This document shows positions 7,593-16,400 of a stretch of DNA of 64,000 bases, in pieces; position 1 is the first letter of the stretch, and each line of letters starts with the position of its first letter. The notes beneath the pieces were generated by a model. The model saw only the letters and a program-made list of their open reading frames with translations, did not search any database and had not been told where the DNA came from. The stretch is from the NCBI GenBank assembly GCA_020636405.1, contig JACJXW010000008.1, positions 1 through 64,000 on the forward strand. The letters are read 5' to 3'. This stretch comes from Lewinellaceae bacterium. GTDB lineage: Bacteria; Bacteroidota; Bacteroidia; Chitinophagales; Saprospiraceae. Made by a program: the position numbers and the translations under genes.

Positions 7593-7756
7593 TTTACGAA
7601 GCTTTTAAATGTTATAGAGAAATTCTGCTCAAAAATAGGCAAGATTTACAGGAATTTCAGAAAATCAAGGCCTACCTGAGGAATTTTTTTACACGATTCT
7701 ATTCCTCTCGCCGCCTGTGCGGCTCACAGTAACTCTATAACGAAATTAATCCTGGA

Positions 7757-7945
7757 TTATTTGATCTCGCGGTGCACAGTTACGCGCTTGAGAACGGGGT
7801 TGAACTTTTTCAGTTCGAGGCGGTCCGGGGTATTCTTACGGTTCTTCTGGGTTACATAACGAGAAGTGCCCGGCATGCCTGAGTTCTTATGTTCGGTGCA
7901 TTCGAGGATGATCTGAATGCGGTTTCCTTTGCTCTTCTTAGCCAT
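7757..7945 (-). CDS. rpmG: 50S ribosomal protein L33
   Basis: A 62-residue L33: MAKKSKGNRIQIILECTEHK at the N-terminus, YVTQKNRKNTPDRLELKKFNP in the middle and LKRVTVHREIK at the end. The zinc-ribbon cysteines of the C+ form are missing (only the Cys of ECTEHK is left), so this is the zinc-independent type. It binds the large subunit near the E site. It follows rpmB by 21 bases and is cotranscribed with it. Confidence 0.95.
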   Translation of the reverse strand: MAKKSKGNRIQIILECTEHKNSGMPGTSRYVTQKNRKNTPDRLELKKFNPVLKRVTVHREIK

Positions 7946-7966
7946 CTTCCTTAACGTTTAATATGC

Positions 7967-8215
7967 TTAAAATTTAACGCCCGTGTTGATGCCTTTGCGC
8001 TCCATCTTCTGGACGAACTCATACACGCCCATCTTGTCGATGGACCGCATTGCTGCTGCAGACACCTTCAGGGTCACCCAAACATCCTTCTCCGGAACGT
8101 AAAAGCGCTTCGTTTGCAGGTTGGGCAAAAAGCGGCGCTTGATCTTCCGGTTGGAGTGAGAGACCGTATTTCCCGAAACCGGGCGTTTTCCTGTCAATTG
8201 GCAAACCTTAGACAT
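7967..8215 (-). CDS. rpmB: 50S ribosomal protein L28
   Basis: An 82-residue L28 beginning MSKVCQLTGKRPVSGNTVSH, with the family segments NRKIKRRFLPNLQTKRFYVP and VSAAAMRSIDKMGVYEF. It belongs to the large subunit. The ATG at 8215 gives the canonical start. First protein gene of the operon that runs to ftsY; the tRNA-Arg gene lies 136 bases upstream on the same strand and its promoter probably also serves this operon. Confidence 0.96.
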   Translation of the reverse strand: MSKVCQLTGKRPVSGNTVSHSNRKIKRRFLPNLQTKRFYVPEKDVWVTLKVSAAAMRSIDKMGVYEFVQKMERKGINTGVKF

Positions 8216-8244
8216 CTCTGTTTCTTTTTCCTTGTTATTCAGTA

Positions 8245-8261
8245 GTGACTCCGGCAGGATT
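8245..8261 (-). repeat. 17-bp copy of the tRNA-Arg 3' end
   Basis: GTGACTCCGGCAGGATT on the plus strand is identical to 8354-8370, which is the 3' end of the tRNA-Arg gene (3' half of the T stem, acceptor 3' strand, discriminator and first C of CCA). The copies are 109 bases apart and in the same orientation. Duplicated tRNA 3' ends are typical of integration sites, but the short segment between them has no mobile gene. Confidence 0.6.
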
Positions 8262-8337
8262 TCCCGCTTAAGCTGCACGACGCATCGCTTAGGCTCTGCT
8301 GTTTCGCTAAAAAGCGGGATAAACTTCTCATCCTGCC
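8253..8337 (-). promoter_or_regulatory. structured leader of rpmB
   Basis: Two nested inverted repeats: GGCAGGAT at 8253-8260 pairs with ATCCTGCC at 8330-8337, and TCCCGCTT at 8262-8269 pairs with AAGCGGGA at 8312-8319. Together they enclose a 42-base loop, in the transcript between tRNA-Arg and rpmB. It could be an RNA processing site or a ribosomal-protein autoregulation element; the sequence does not decide. Confidence 0.4.
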
Positions 8338-8351
8338 TTTGATGGTCAAAA

Positions 8352-8428
8352 TGGTGACTCCGGCAGGATTCGAACCTGCAACCTTCTGATCCGTAGTCAG
8401 ATGCTCTATCCAATTGAGCTACGGAGCC
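8352..8428 (-). tRNA. tRNA-Arg (ACG)
   Basis: The 77-base gene folds into a complete cloverleaf: acceptor GGCTCCG with CGGAGTC (one G-U), D arm GCTC/GAGC, anticodon arm TCTGA/TCAGA with loop CTACGGA giving anticodon ACG, variable loop AGGTT, T arm GCAGG/CCTGC with TTCGAAT. The CCA end is encoded (8352-8354). It decodes CGU/CGC after A-to-I editing of position 34. Confidence 0.97.
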
Positions 8429-8446
8429 AATTTTTCAATGCGGATG

Positions 8447-8476
8447 CAAAGATAAGGGTTTATTCTTTTCGGCAAA
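8447..8476 (-). promoter_or_regulatory. Bacteroidota promoter of tRNA-Arg
   Basis: On the minus strand there is TTTG (8473-8476), 18 bases of spacer, then TATCTTTG (8447-8454). This is the -33 TTTG / -7 TAnnTTTG pattern of Bacteroidota sigma-A promoters with the usual spacing. Transcription would start around 8440, about 12 bases before the mature tRNA. Confidence 0.75.
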
Positions 8477-8609
8477 AGTTTTTTTGTTTTTTTTACCAAA
8501 GGCATCCGTTGCGTCTCTGGGATTACCCGTAGTAACAGTGCGGATAGAGGAAATAGTTCACGGAGGGTGCGGGTTTATTTTTGTTTTTCAACATGGTGGC
8601 TCAGCGTGT

Positions 8610-9362
8610 TCAGGTCGCCAAAAAACCTCCGTCTACCACGAAATTGCTGCCGGTGACCCACGAAGATTGGGGGCCCAATAGGTGCAGGGCCGTCTGGGCA
8701 ATATCGCGGGGCGCCCCCAGGCGCTTCATCGGCAGCCGCTGCGCTGTTCCCTCCAGTATCTCCTCCGGATTGTCAAATGCTTTGACGGAATCGTGGAGCA
8801 GAGGCGTAACGACCTGCGCCGGCGACAAAAGGTTGATCCTGATCTCCGGGCCGTAATCTTTGGCCAGTTGGCGCACTAAAGCGGGCAAGGCCCCTTTGGA
8901 AGCAGTATAGGCAGGGTGGTTGGGAAAGGCATGAAAGGCCGCTACCGAACCGATGATGACGATGCTGCCGCCGCCAGAGCTTTGGATGTGAGGAATGGCG
9001 TACTTTAGCAGATAGAACACCGCATTGAGGTTAGTAGCAATCGTATCGTGCCATTCGTCCAGAGACAGGGCATCCAGTTTGCCGACGCCCAATTGGCCGG
9101 CGGAAAGCACCAGCATGTCCAAACGCCCAAAGCGCTCCATCGCCGACTGCACCAGAGCGGCATTGGCCTGGGGCAACTTGATGTCCCCGGCAACGAAATG
9201 GGCATGCCGGCCGAGTTGGTTTTCCAGCTGTACCCCACGGGCGGCATCCCGGCCGCTGAGAATGAGATTGGCGCCTTCCTCTTTTAGGGCCTCCGCAATG
9301 CCCCTGCCGATACCGCTGGTGGCGCCGGTGATGATCGCGGTTTTGTCTTTGAAAGAATTCAT
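8610..9362 (-). CDS. SDR family oxidoreductase
   Basis: A 250-residue classical short-chain dehydrogenase/reductase. TGATSGIG at residues 12-19 is the NAD(P)-binding glycine motif, D60 binds the adenine, N111, S139, Y152 and K156 form the catalytic tetrad, and the end VTGSNFVVDGGF is the C-terminal signature. The NAG motif is altered to SAG (87-89). R38 after the second beta strand favours NADP(H). The ATG at 9362 gives the standard N-terminus. The substrate is unknown. It lies downstream of ygeW on the same strand but 180 bases away, so membership in the purine cluster is uncertain. Confidence 0.88.
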   Translation of the reverse strand: MNSFKDKTAIITGATSGIGRGIAEALKEEGANLILSGRDAARGVQLENQLGRHAHFVAGDIKLPQANAALVQSAMERFGRLDMLVLSAGQLGVGKLDALSLDEWHDTIATNLNAVFYLLKYAIPHIQSSGGGSIVIIGSVAAFHAFPNHPAYTASKGALPALVRQLAKDYGPEIRINLLSPAQVVTPLLHDSVKAFDNPEEILEGTAQRLPMKRLGAPRDIAQTALHLLGPQSSWVTGSNFVVDGGFLAT

Positions 9363-9541
9363 TGTGTTGGTAGGGTGAAGATCAGTTCCTGTAATTAAAT
9401 ACCGCCAAGGTAAACGTTTCCGACGTAAGTATGAGATACAACTGGAAATATTGAAATACATTGCCCGCCCAGGCGGGGCGCAGGTTTCACCGTATTTCCA
9501 GGCATTTCCACCCATTTCAAAACCGCTCCATCCCCCCGAAG

Positions 9542-10738
9542 CTAAAAGCGTTTCCTGCCCCTTCCCCGTTCCCACATCTCTTCCAGCACTTCCGCAGCAT
9601 CCGCAAATCCCATATTCATCATCATTGAAGCTATTATATAAGGCTTATAGCTGGCCTCCTTATAGGTTTGTATCCGGTATTTTTCAAAAACGGCGGCCTC
9701 TACCTCCCCGGTTTCGCAGGAAACGCCGCTGATGTCCGCAGGCAGGCAGTGCATGTAGAGGGCTTCCCCGTTTCGGGTGGCCTTCATGCGTGCGGAGGTA
9801 CATTGCCAGTCCTGGAACCGGGCGTTCTGGAGCAGGCACTGCCTTTCCAGTTCCTTCAGGGCGGGTTTGTCCGCCTGCCGGAGCAGCTCCGTCCGCTGTT
9901 CCATCACCTGGAAGGGCGCCCAACTCTTGGGATAGACGATGTCGGCCTCCTGAAAAGCGGCATCCATGGAGTGGGTTATCTCGAAGCTGCCGCCGCTCCG
10001 GCGGGCGTTGTCCTGCGCCAGAGTGGTGACTTCCGGCAGCAGGCCGTAACCTTCCGGGTAGGCCAGCACCACTTCCATCCCGAAACGCGTGAGCAACCCG
10101 ATGATACCCTGAGGGACGGAGAGGGGTTTGCCGTAACTGGGGGAATAGGCCCAGCTCATAGCGATCTTCTTGCCCCGAAGGGCGTCCAGCGAACCGAAGG
10201 TATGTTTGAGGTGCAGCAGGTCGGCCAGCGACTGGGTAGGGTGGTCGATATCGCACTGCAGGTTGACCACTCCGGGGCGCTGCTGAAGGACGCCCTGCCG
10301 AAAACCGTCGTCCAGCGCGTCACCGACTTCGCGCATGTAGGCATTGCCCGCTCCCAGGTAAATATCGTCCCGGATACCGATGAAGTCGGCCATGAAGGAG
10401 ATCATATTGGCGGTCTCGCGGACGGTCTCCCCGTGGGCCACCTGCGACTTCTCCTCGTCGAGCTCGCTGACTTCCAGCCCCAGCAGGTTGGCGGCCGAGG
10501 CGAAGGCAAAACGGGTGCGGGTCGACTGGTCCCGGAAGATGGAAAGGGCCAGCCCGGAATCGTAGCAGCGGGTGGAAATGTTGTTTTGGCGCAACCACTG
10601 GAGGGCTTCGGCCACCAGGAGTACCCGCTCGATGTCCGGGAGCTCTTTCTCCCAGGTGAGGAGGAAGTCTTTTCCGAATAAATTGCGGGCCCCTGTCTGG
10701 CCGATCTGTTGGAGCAGGTTGGTGATCTCGTTTTGCAT
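9542..10738 (-). CDS. ygeW: knotted carbamoyltransferase YgeW
   Basis: A 398-residue member of the aspartate/ornithine carbamoyltransferase superfamily, YgeW subgroup. FRDQSTRTRF carries the STRT carbamoyl-phosphate loop, HCLP near residue 330 is the second conserved motif, and CDIDHPTQSLADLLHLK is the family HPTQ segment. The knot-forming C-terminal half is complete. The physiological substrate is not proven; in yge-type clusters it is thought to move a carbamoyl group between an ureido compound from purine breakdown and phosphate, feeding carbamate kinase. It is the last gene of the minus-strand arm yqeA-ygeY-ygeW and lies 447 bases after ygeY. Confidence 0.9.
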   Translation of the reverse strand: MQNEITNLLQQIGQTGARNLFGKDFLLTWEKELPDIERVLLVAEALQWLRQNNISTRCYDSGLALSIFRDQSTRTRFAFASAANLLGLEVSELDEEKSQVAHGETVRETANMISFMADFIGIRDDIYLGAGNAYMREVGDALDDGFRQGVLQQRPGVVNLQCDIDHPTQSLADLLHLKHTFGSLDALRGKKIAMSWAYSPSYGKPLSVPQGIIGLLTRFGMEVVLAYPEGYGLLPEVTTLAQDNARRSGGSFEITHSMDAAFQEADIVYPKSWAPFQVMEQRTELLRQADKPALKELERQCLLQNARFQDWQCTSARMKATRNGEALYMHCLPADISGVSCETGEVEAAVFEKYRIQTYKEASYKPYIIASMMMNMGFADAAEVLEEMWERGRGRKRF

Positions 10739-10898
10739 AAGCTGTAATTTTATCCAAAGCCAAATCCTGAAGGCTTCAGCGATTAGGGGAATTGGTGTCG
10801 GCGAGGCGTCCTCAAAAAATTCACCGCCCCATAATAGGATGGTTTAGCTGCCGGGAAGACGTGAACCCGGACCGGGGTCGCGAAAAAAGGTCAAATAT

Positions 10899-10983
10899 TA
10901 GACATGATTAACAGGATTTACAAGATGTAGTGGCTGGCGCCACATCGGTGTATATATCCTGAAAATCTTGTTAATCCTGTCTA
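10899..10983. repeat. imperfect inverted repeat in the ygeY-ygeW gap
   Basis: Two 28-base arms (10899-10926 and 10956-10983) of the form TAGACAGGATTAACAxGATTT are inverted around a 29-base centre that holds the palindrome GGCGCC. Related GGATTAACAGGATTTTCAGGAT stretches occur as dispersed repeats in many bacteria. The gene-free stretch 10739-11185 also contains a CGCCAAA/TTTGGCG hairpin (11058-11075). I see no gene in it. Confidence 0.6.
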
Positions 10984-11185
10984 CACCTACTTCTTGCACA
11001 ACCCCTCGGAGACGCTTCACCCGTCAACTTGAGAGGACGCAAGTTTTTCGTCTTCGACGCCAAAAAAATTTGGCGGTCCCAGTTAGCGTTGGCTTTTCGT
11101 CTCTGATCCGGGACATACTTCATTGCAGGTACGCAATCCGTTATATTTCGTCAAATTCATACTTTGAACGCGCCCCGAGGGGCTT

Positions 11186-12379
11186 CTATTCCGCGATCCT
11201 GTAAGCATACAGCGCGTAAAAGGCCGAGGCTTTCACCAGGTGGTCCACCGGCACCTTCTCATTGGGCGCGTGGGCCATCACCTCGTTGCCGGGCCCGAAG
11301 CCGATCAGTGGTATGCCGTAGTAACCGTTGATGGTGACGCCATTAGTGGAAAAAGTCCACTTGTCGACGACCGGCTCGTGGCCGAAGAGCTCCCGGAAAG
11401 CGGCCACTCCGGTTTGCACCACTTTGCTGTCTTCCGGGATCTTCCAGGTCGGGTAGTATTTCTCCATCCCGTAGCTGAGCCCGGTATAGGCCCGCTGTTC
11501 ATAGTGCAGCACTTCCACTTTGGCGTCCATGTCCTTTACGATCTCTTCGATCTCCGCCACTGCCGACTCTTTGGTCTCCCCCCAGGTCAGGCGGCGGTCC
11601 AGGTGAATGCGGGCGAAATCGGCGACCGCGCACAAAGAGGGGCTGCCGGAGCGGATCTCGCTGATGGTGATGGTGCCTTTGCCGAGGAAGGCGTCATCTT
11701 TGAGGCGTTCGTTGAGCTGCTCGATGGCCAGGGCGGCACGGGAGGCCATGTAGATGGCGTTTTTTCCCCTTTCCGGCGCCGAGCCGTGGCTGGACACCCC
11801 CCGGAAGCTGACGGCGATCTCCATCCGGCCCCGGTGGCCGCGGTAGATGTTCAGGTTGGTGGGTTCCGTACTGATGGCAAAGTCGGGGCGGAGGCCTTCC
11901 TCCTCTACCAGGTATTTCCAGCACAGGCCGTCGCAGTCTTCCTCCATGACGCTGCCGACGAAATAGACGGTCAGGTCTCGGTCAAACCCCAGTTCTTTGA
12001 GGATCCTGCCGGAGGTGACAAAAGCGGCGACGCCCCCTTCCTGGTCGACCGAGCCGCGGCCGTGGACAAAGCCGTCCTTGATCTCGCCGGATAGAGGGTC
12101 AAAGTCCCAGTTGTCGAGCACGCCGAAGTCGACGGTATCCAGGTGTCCGTCAATGGCCAGTATCCGGGAGCCCCGGCCGACCCTGCCGATCACATTGCCC
12201 AGGCCATCGGTGCGTACTTCGTCAAAGCCGGCTTCCCTCATCTGCCGCTGGAGCTCCTCCATGGCCTCTCCTTCCTCTCCGCTCAGGGATTTTATCTTGA
12301 TCAGCCGGGAAAGGTTCTCGGCAGTGTAGTCGCGGTACTTTTCAGATAGCGCTTTGATCTTTTGTGTGATCTCCTTCAT
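11186..12379 (-). CDS. ygeY: YgeY family M20 metallohydrolase (selenium metabolism-linked)
   Basis: A 397-residue M20/peptidase V family protein. The first zinc ligand is in the DGHLDTVD motif, the bridging Asp and catalytic Glu are in GRGSVDQEGG and VMEEDCDG, and the late His lies in MAHAPNEKVP. The dimerisation domain is in the middle (around SSHGSAPERGKNAIY). Relatives in yge/ssnA/xdh clusters are annotated as selenium metabolism-linked hydrolases and probably hydrolyse an amide or ureido intermediate of purine breakdown. The ATG at 12379 matches the family start. It follows yqeA by 35 bases that contain a GACGCC/GGCGTC hairpin (12400-12416), so the two form an operon. Confidence 0.9.
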   Translation of the reverse strand: MKEITQKIKALSEKYRDYTAENLSRLIKIKSLSGEEGEAMEELQRQMREAGFDEVRTDGLGNVIGRVGRGSRILAIDGHLDTVDFGVLDNWDFDPLSGEIKDGFVHGRGSVDQEGGVAAFVTSGRILKELGFDRDLTVYFVGSVMEEDCDGLCWKYLVEEEGLRPDFAISTEPTNLNIYRGHRGRMEIAVSFRGVSSHGSAPERGKNAIYMASRAALAIEQLNERLKDDAFLGKGTITISEIRSGSPSLCAVADFARIHLDRRLTWGETKESAVAEIEEIVKDMDAKVEVLHYEQRAYTGLSYGMEKYYPTWKIPEDSKVVQTGVAAFRELFGHEPVVDKWTFSTNGVTINGYYGIPLIGFGPGNEVMAHAPNEKVPVDHLVKASAFYALYAYRIAE

Positions 12380-12414
12380 GAGTTTATGTTTTTTAAGGCG
12401 ACGCCTTCTCGGCG

Positions 12415-13365
12415 TCAGGTAGTTATCTGTGTCCCTTTTTCTCCACGGATTGCCGCTCTGATACATTCCGGGCGGGTGATGATGGCCCGTTTCCCTCCGT
12501 TATCCAGAAAGAACAAGGCCGCCTGTACCTTGGGCAGCATGCTGCCGGCAGCGAAGTGCCCTTGGTGCATATATTCCCGGAGCTGCTTCCGGCTGACCTT
12601 CCCCAGGGGCTCCTGTTCCGGGCGGCGGTAATTCAGATAGGCCTGTTCAACGCCGGTAGAGAACAGCAGCAACCTGGCGCCCAGCTGGGAGGCCAGCAGC
12701 GCAGCGGCCAGGTCCTTGTCAATTACGGCGTCTACCCCTTCCAACTGGCCGCCGCCTTTGTCCACGACCGGTATGCCGCCGCCGCCGGCTGCCACGGGCA
12801 GATACCCATTGGCCACCAGTACTTTGATCGCATTGATCTCCACGATCTCCAGCGGCAGGGGAGAAGGGACGACCCTCCGCAGGCCCCTGCCGGCGTCCTC
12901 CACCATAGCCCAGTCCGGGTGGTCTGTCCTCAGCCTATCTTCCTGGCCAGGAGCGTAAAAGGCGCCGATGGGCTTGGTCGGGCGGGCAAAGGAAGGGTCT
13001 TCCCGGCTGACCTTCACCTGGGTGACCAGCGTGGCCACTTCGCGCGGGATGCCTCTCTTTCGCAGCTCGTTGCCCAGGGCCTGCTGGATCTGGTAACCCA
13101 GCGCCCCTTGCGTGTCGGCTACGCAACTCACCAGAGGGACGTGGTGCAGCCCTTCGTGCCGGTAGGCGATCTCCGACCGGCTGAGGATAAAGCCGACCTG
13201 GGGCCCGTTGCCGTGGGTGACCACCATCTGGTAGCCTGCTTCAACGAGCTCGGCCAGGTGCATGGCCGTCTCCTGGATGGCTTCATACTGGTCGGCCACC
13301 CGCTGGTGCTGCTCGTCCCGGATGATGGAATTGCCACCAATTGCTACAATCGCCAGGTTATCCAT
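12415..13365 (-). CDS. yqeA: carbamate kinase YqeA
   Basis: A 316-residue amino acid kinase family protein with carbamate kinase motifs: AIGGNSI at the N-terminus, THGNGPQVG (substrate loop), AAGGGGIPVV, and GSMLPKVQAA near the end with the conserved Lys. It transfers phosphate from carbamoyl phosphate to ADP, giving ATP, CO2 and ammonia. Together with YgeW this allows substrate-level phosphorylation from purine-derived ureido groups, as arginine deiminase organisms do with citrulline. First gene of the minus-strand arm, divergent from ygfK across 91 bases. No arginine deiminase gene is nearby, which supports the purine role. Confidence 0.93.
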   Translation of the reverse strand: MDNLAIVAIGGNSIIRDEQHQRVADQYEAIQETAMHLAELVEAGYQMVVTHGNGPQVGFILSRSEIAYRHEGLHHVPLVSCVADTQGALGYQIQQALGNELRKRGIPREVATLVTQVKVSREDPSFARPTKPIGAFYAPGQEDRLRTDHPDWAMVEDAGRGLRRVVPSPLPLEIVEINAIKVLVANGYLPVAAGGGGIPVVDKGGGQLEGVDAVIDKDLAAALLASQLGARLLLFSTGVEQAYLNYRRPEQEPLGKVSRKQLREYMHQGHFAAGSMLPKVQAALFFLDNGGKRAIITRPECIRAAIRGEKGTQITT

Positions 13366-13456
13366 AAAGCGTATTGGTTAGGGGCGTCTTTTACCCTACA
13401 ATTTATAGCTTTTCATCATTCTTTGAAGTATCTTAAGCGAAAAGCTGAACGCGATT
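13366..13456. promoter_or_regulatory. divergent promoter region yqeA / ygfK
   Basis: These 91 bases separate the two arms of the purine-type cluster and must hold promoters for both unless they are transcribed from farther away. The centre is AT-rich (CTACAATTTATAGC, then TTCATCATTCTTTGAAG), with a near -7 match CATTCTTTG on the plus strand. I find no perfect TAnnTTTG and no clear dyad. Confidence 0.4.
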
Positions 13457-16400
13457 ATGGCCGACAAATTTTCGCCCATCTCCATCTCCCGCCTTTTCCA
13501 GCTGATCCTGAACGGAGAGCGGAAAGGCAGGATACTGAATATCCCCCGGGAGCTTTTTTTTGCCCCCGGGGCCGGCGATCCGTTCCGGACGCGCCGCTAC
13601 GGCCAAGTGCTGGAAACCCCGCTGGGCGTCGCCGCCGGGCCCCATACCCAGATGGCGCAGAATATCGTTGCCGCCTGGCTCTGTGGCGCCCGGTACATGG
13701 AACTCAAAACCATCCAAACGCTCGACGATCTGGAAGTCAGCAAACCTTGCATCGATATGCAGGACGAAGGATACAATTGCGAATGGTCGCAGGAGCTGCG
13801 CATCCGCGAGAGCATCGATGAGTACCTCCACGCCTGGATCCTTATTCACGTCCTGCGCCACAAATTCGGATGGGAGGGCGAATCCGGGGCCATTTTCAAT
13901 ATGAGTGTGGGCTACAACCTCGAAGGCATCCGGCAGGATAACGTTCAGCACTTCCTGGACAAAATGGAGGACTGCAGTGCGGAGCTGTCCGAAAAGGTGG
14001 ATCAACTGCGGCCTTTGTATCCCCGCATTTCGGAGATCGATATCCCCACCCGGATTTCCGACAACGTTACCCTGTCAACCATGCATGGCTGCCCACCGGA
14101 CGAGATCGAAAAGATCGGGCGCTACCTGATCGCAGAACGCAAACTACACACCACCATCAAACTCAACCCCACGCTGCTGGGGCCGGCACAGGTGAGGGAT
14201 ATCCTCAACCGCCAATTGGGTTACTACGCCGAAGTGCCGGATATCGCTTTCGAGCACGACCTGAAATACCCCGATGCTCTCCGGCTGATCGAAAACCTCC
14301 GCCGCTGTGCCCGCGAGAACGGGGTGCAGTTTGGGCTGAAGCTCACCAATACGCTGGAGGTGGTCAACCACAGGGCTGTTTTTGACCCGTCGAAGGAAAA
14401 GATGATGTACCTCAGCGGACGGCCTCTCCACCCGCTAACCGTCCAGCTGGCGATCAAGTTGCAAAAAGACTTCGCCGGCGCGCTCGATCTTTCTTTTGCC
14501 GGCGGGGCCGACTGTTTCAACTTCCCCTCCCTGATCGCCGGCGGCCTGGGTCCCGTAACCACTTGTTCAGACCTGCTCAGGCCGGGGGGCTACGGCCGCC
14601 TCCGGCAATATATAGACAACTTGTCGAACGCCTTTGCGGAAGCGAATGCCCGGGATATGGAAAGCTTTATCTGCAACCGGGCGGGGGCAAAGGCGGCCGG
14701 CGTGCAGGAAGCTGCTCTGGATAACCTTACCGCCTATGCGGCCCAGGTGTTGGACGATAAGGCCTACCGGAAACACCCTTTCCTGGAACCCGATATCAAA
14801 TCGGATCGGGAACTGGGTGATTTTGACTGCATCCATGCGCCTTGTGTGGATGCCTGCCCCACCAGCCAGGATATTCCGGGTTATATGTATCACGCCGCCC
14901 AGGGTAACTGGGACAAAGCCCTGGAAGTCGTGCTGGAGAACAACCCCTTTCCCAACGTGCTGGGCCTGGTGTGCGACCATGTGTGCCAGCCCAAATGTAC
15001 GCGGATCAACTACGACAACCCCTTGCTGATCCGCCAGGTCAAGTACTTCGTCGGGGAGCACGGCAGGGCCGGCTCCCCGGGACGGAAGCCCCCGAATGGC
15101 CTGAAAATGGCGGTCATCGGCGCCGGCCCTTCCGGCCTGGCGTGCGCTTATTTTCTCGCCCGTGAAGGGTTTGAGGTGAAGGTATACGAGGCCAAGGGCC
15201 AGCCGGGGGGGATGGTATCGGCGGGTATTCCGGCATTCCGGCTCAAAACCGGCGCCATCGATAAAGACATCGCCCGCATCGAAAGCCTGGGGGTGCAGAT
15301 CCTCTACAACAGCCCCGTAGATAGGCCAAAGTTTCTGGAACTGCAGCGCGACAACGATTTCATCTACCTGGCTACCGGCGCCCAGCATGCGCGGAAACTG
15401 GATATTGTAGGGGCGGACGCTGTTGGTGTCTTTGACCCGCTGGCGTTCCTCTTCGCTGCCAATGAAGGCCGGCCCTTCCCGATCGGCCAGCACGTCGCAG
15501 TTATCGGCGGCGGCAATACGGCCATCGATGTTGCCCGGACAGCCCTGCGGCTGATGCAGCCGGGAGGAAAGGTAGCCATGTTGTACCGGCGCACCAAAAA
15601 GGAAATGCCCGCCGACCCGGAGGAGGTGCTGGCGGTACTGGCGGAGAAGATCGAGGTCCTGGAGCTGACGGCCCCGGAAAGAATAAATGTGGAAGATGGC
15701 AAGGTGGTATCCCTCACCTGTTGCCGGATGGAGCTTGGAGCGCCCGACGAAAGCGGCCGGCCCCGGCCGGTGAAAGTGGAAAATTCCGAGTTCGTTCTGC
15801 CTTTTGATACCATCATCCCGGCCATCGGCCAGGAACTCGCCCTCGATTTCATCGACAGGGCGCTGTTGAAAGCCGATCCGGAAACCGGAGAGACCCGGAT
15901 CAAAAACGTATTCATCGGTGGCGACGCCAGCCGGGGCGCCGCCAATATTGTCGAAGCCGTAGGGGACGGCCAGCGCGCGGCGCGCCAGATCCTGAAGTCC
16001 GGCAATCAATGGGCCCGGCCCGGGCGGCGGGTGGAAAAGGGCCTTTCCCTGGCCCGCCATCTGGCCAACCGGGCGATGCGGCAATTTGGCGCCCCACCGG
16101 CTGAACAGCCGCCCGGAGAACGCCGTAATTTTGAGCTGGTGCAGTTCCCGTTAACCGAGGAGGCCGCCCGGCAGGAGGCTGCCCGCTGCCTCTATTGCGA
16201 CGAGGTGTGCAACGTCTGTGTCTCCGTTTGCCCCAACATGGCCATGTATGCCTACGAAGTGGAGCCCTTCATAGGCCAGGCGCCGGTTCTGGGCAGACAG
16301 GATGGAGAGGCCCAGGTCGTGGATACGGACTTTGTCCGGATCGCCCAGCCGTATCAGATCCTGAACATCCAGGACTTCTGCAATGCGTGCGGCGATTGTA

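Noticed and set aside
9668..10681. A 337-codon frame on the plus strand across ygeW.
   Set aside because: Same reason: ygeW is a clear carbamoyltransferase on the other strand, and the antisense product is low in complexity and rich in Gly, Val and His.
14567..16084. A 505-codon frame on the minus strand across ygfK.
   Set aside because: Antisense to ygfK, whose Fe-S and nucleotide motifs are intact on the plus strand.
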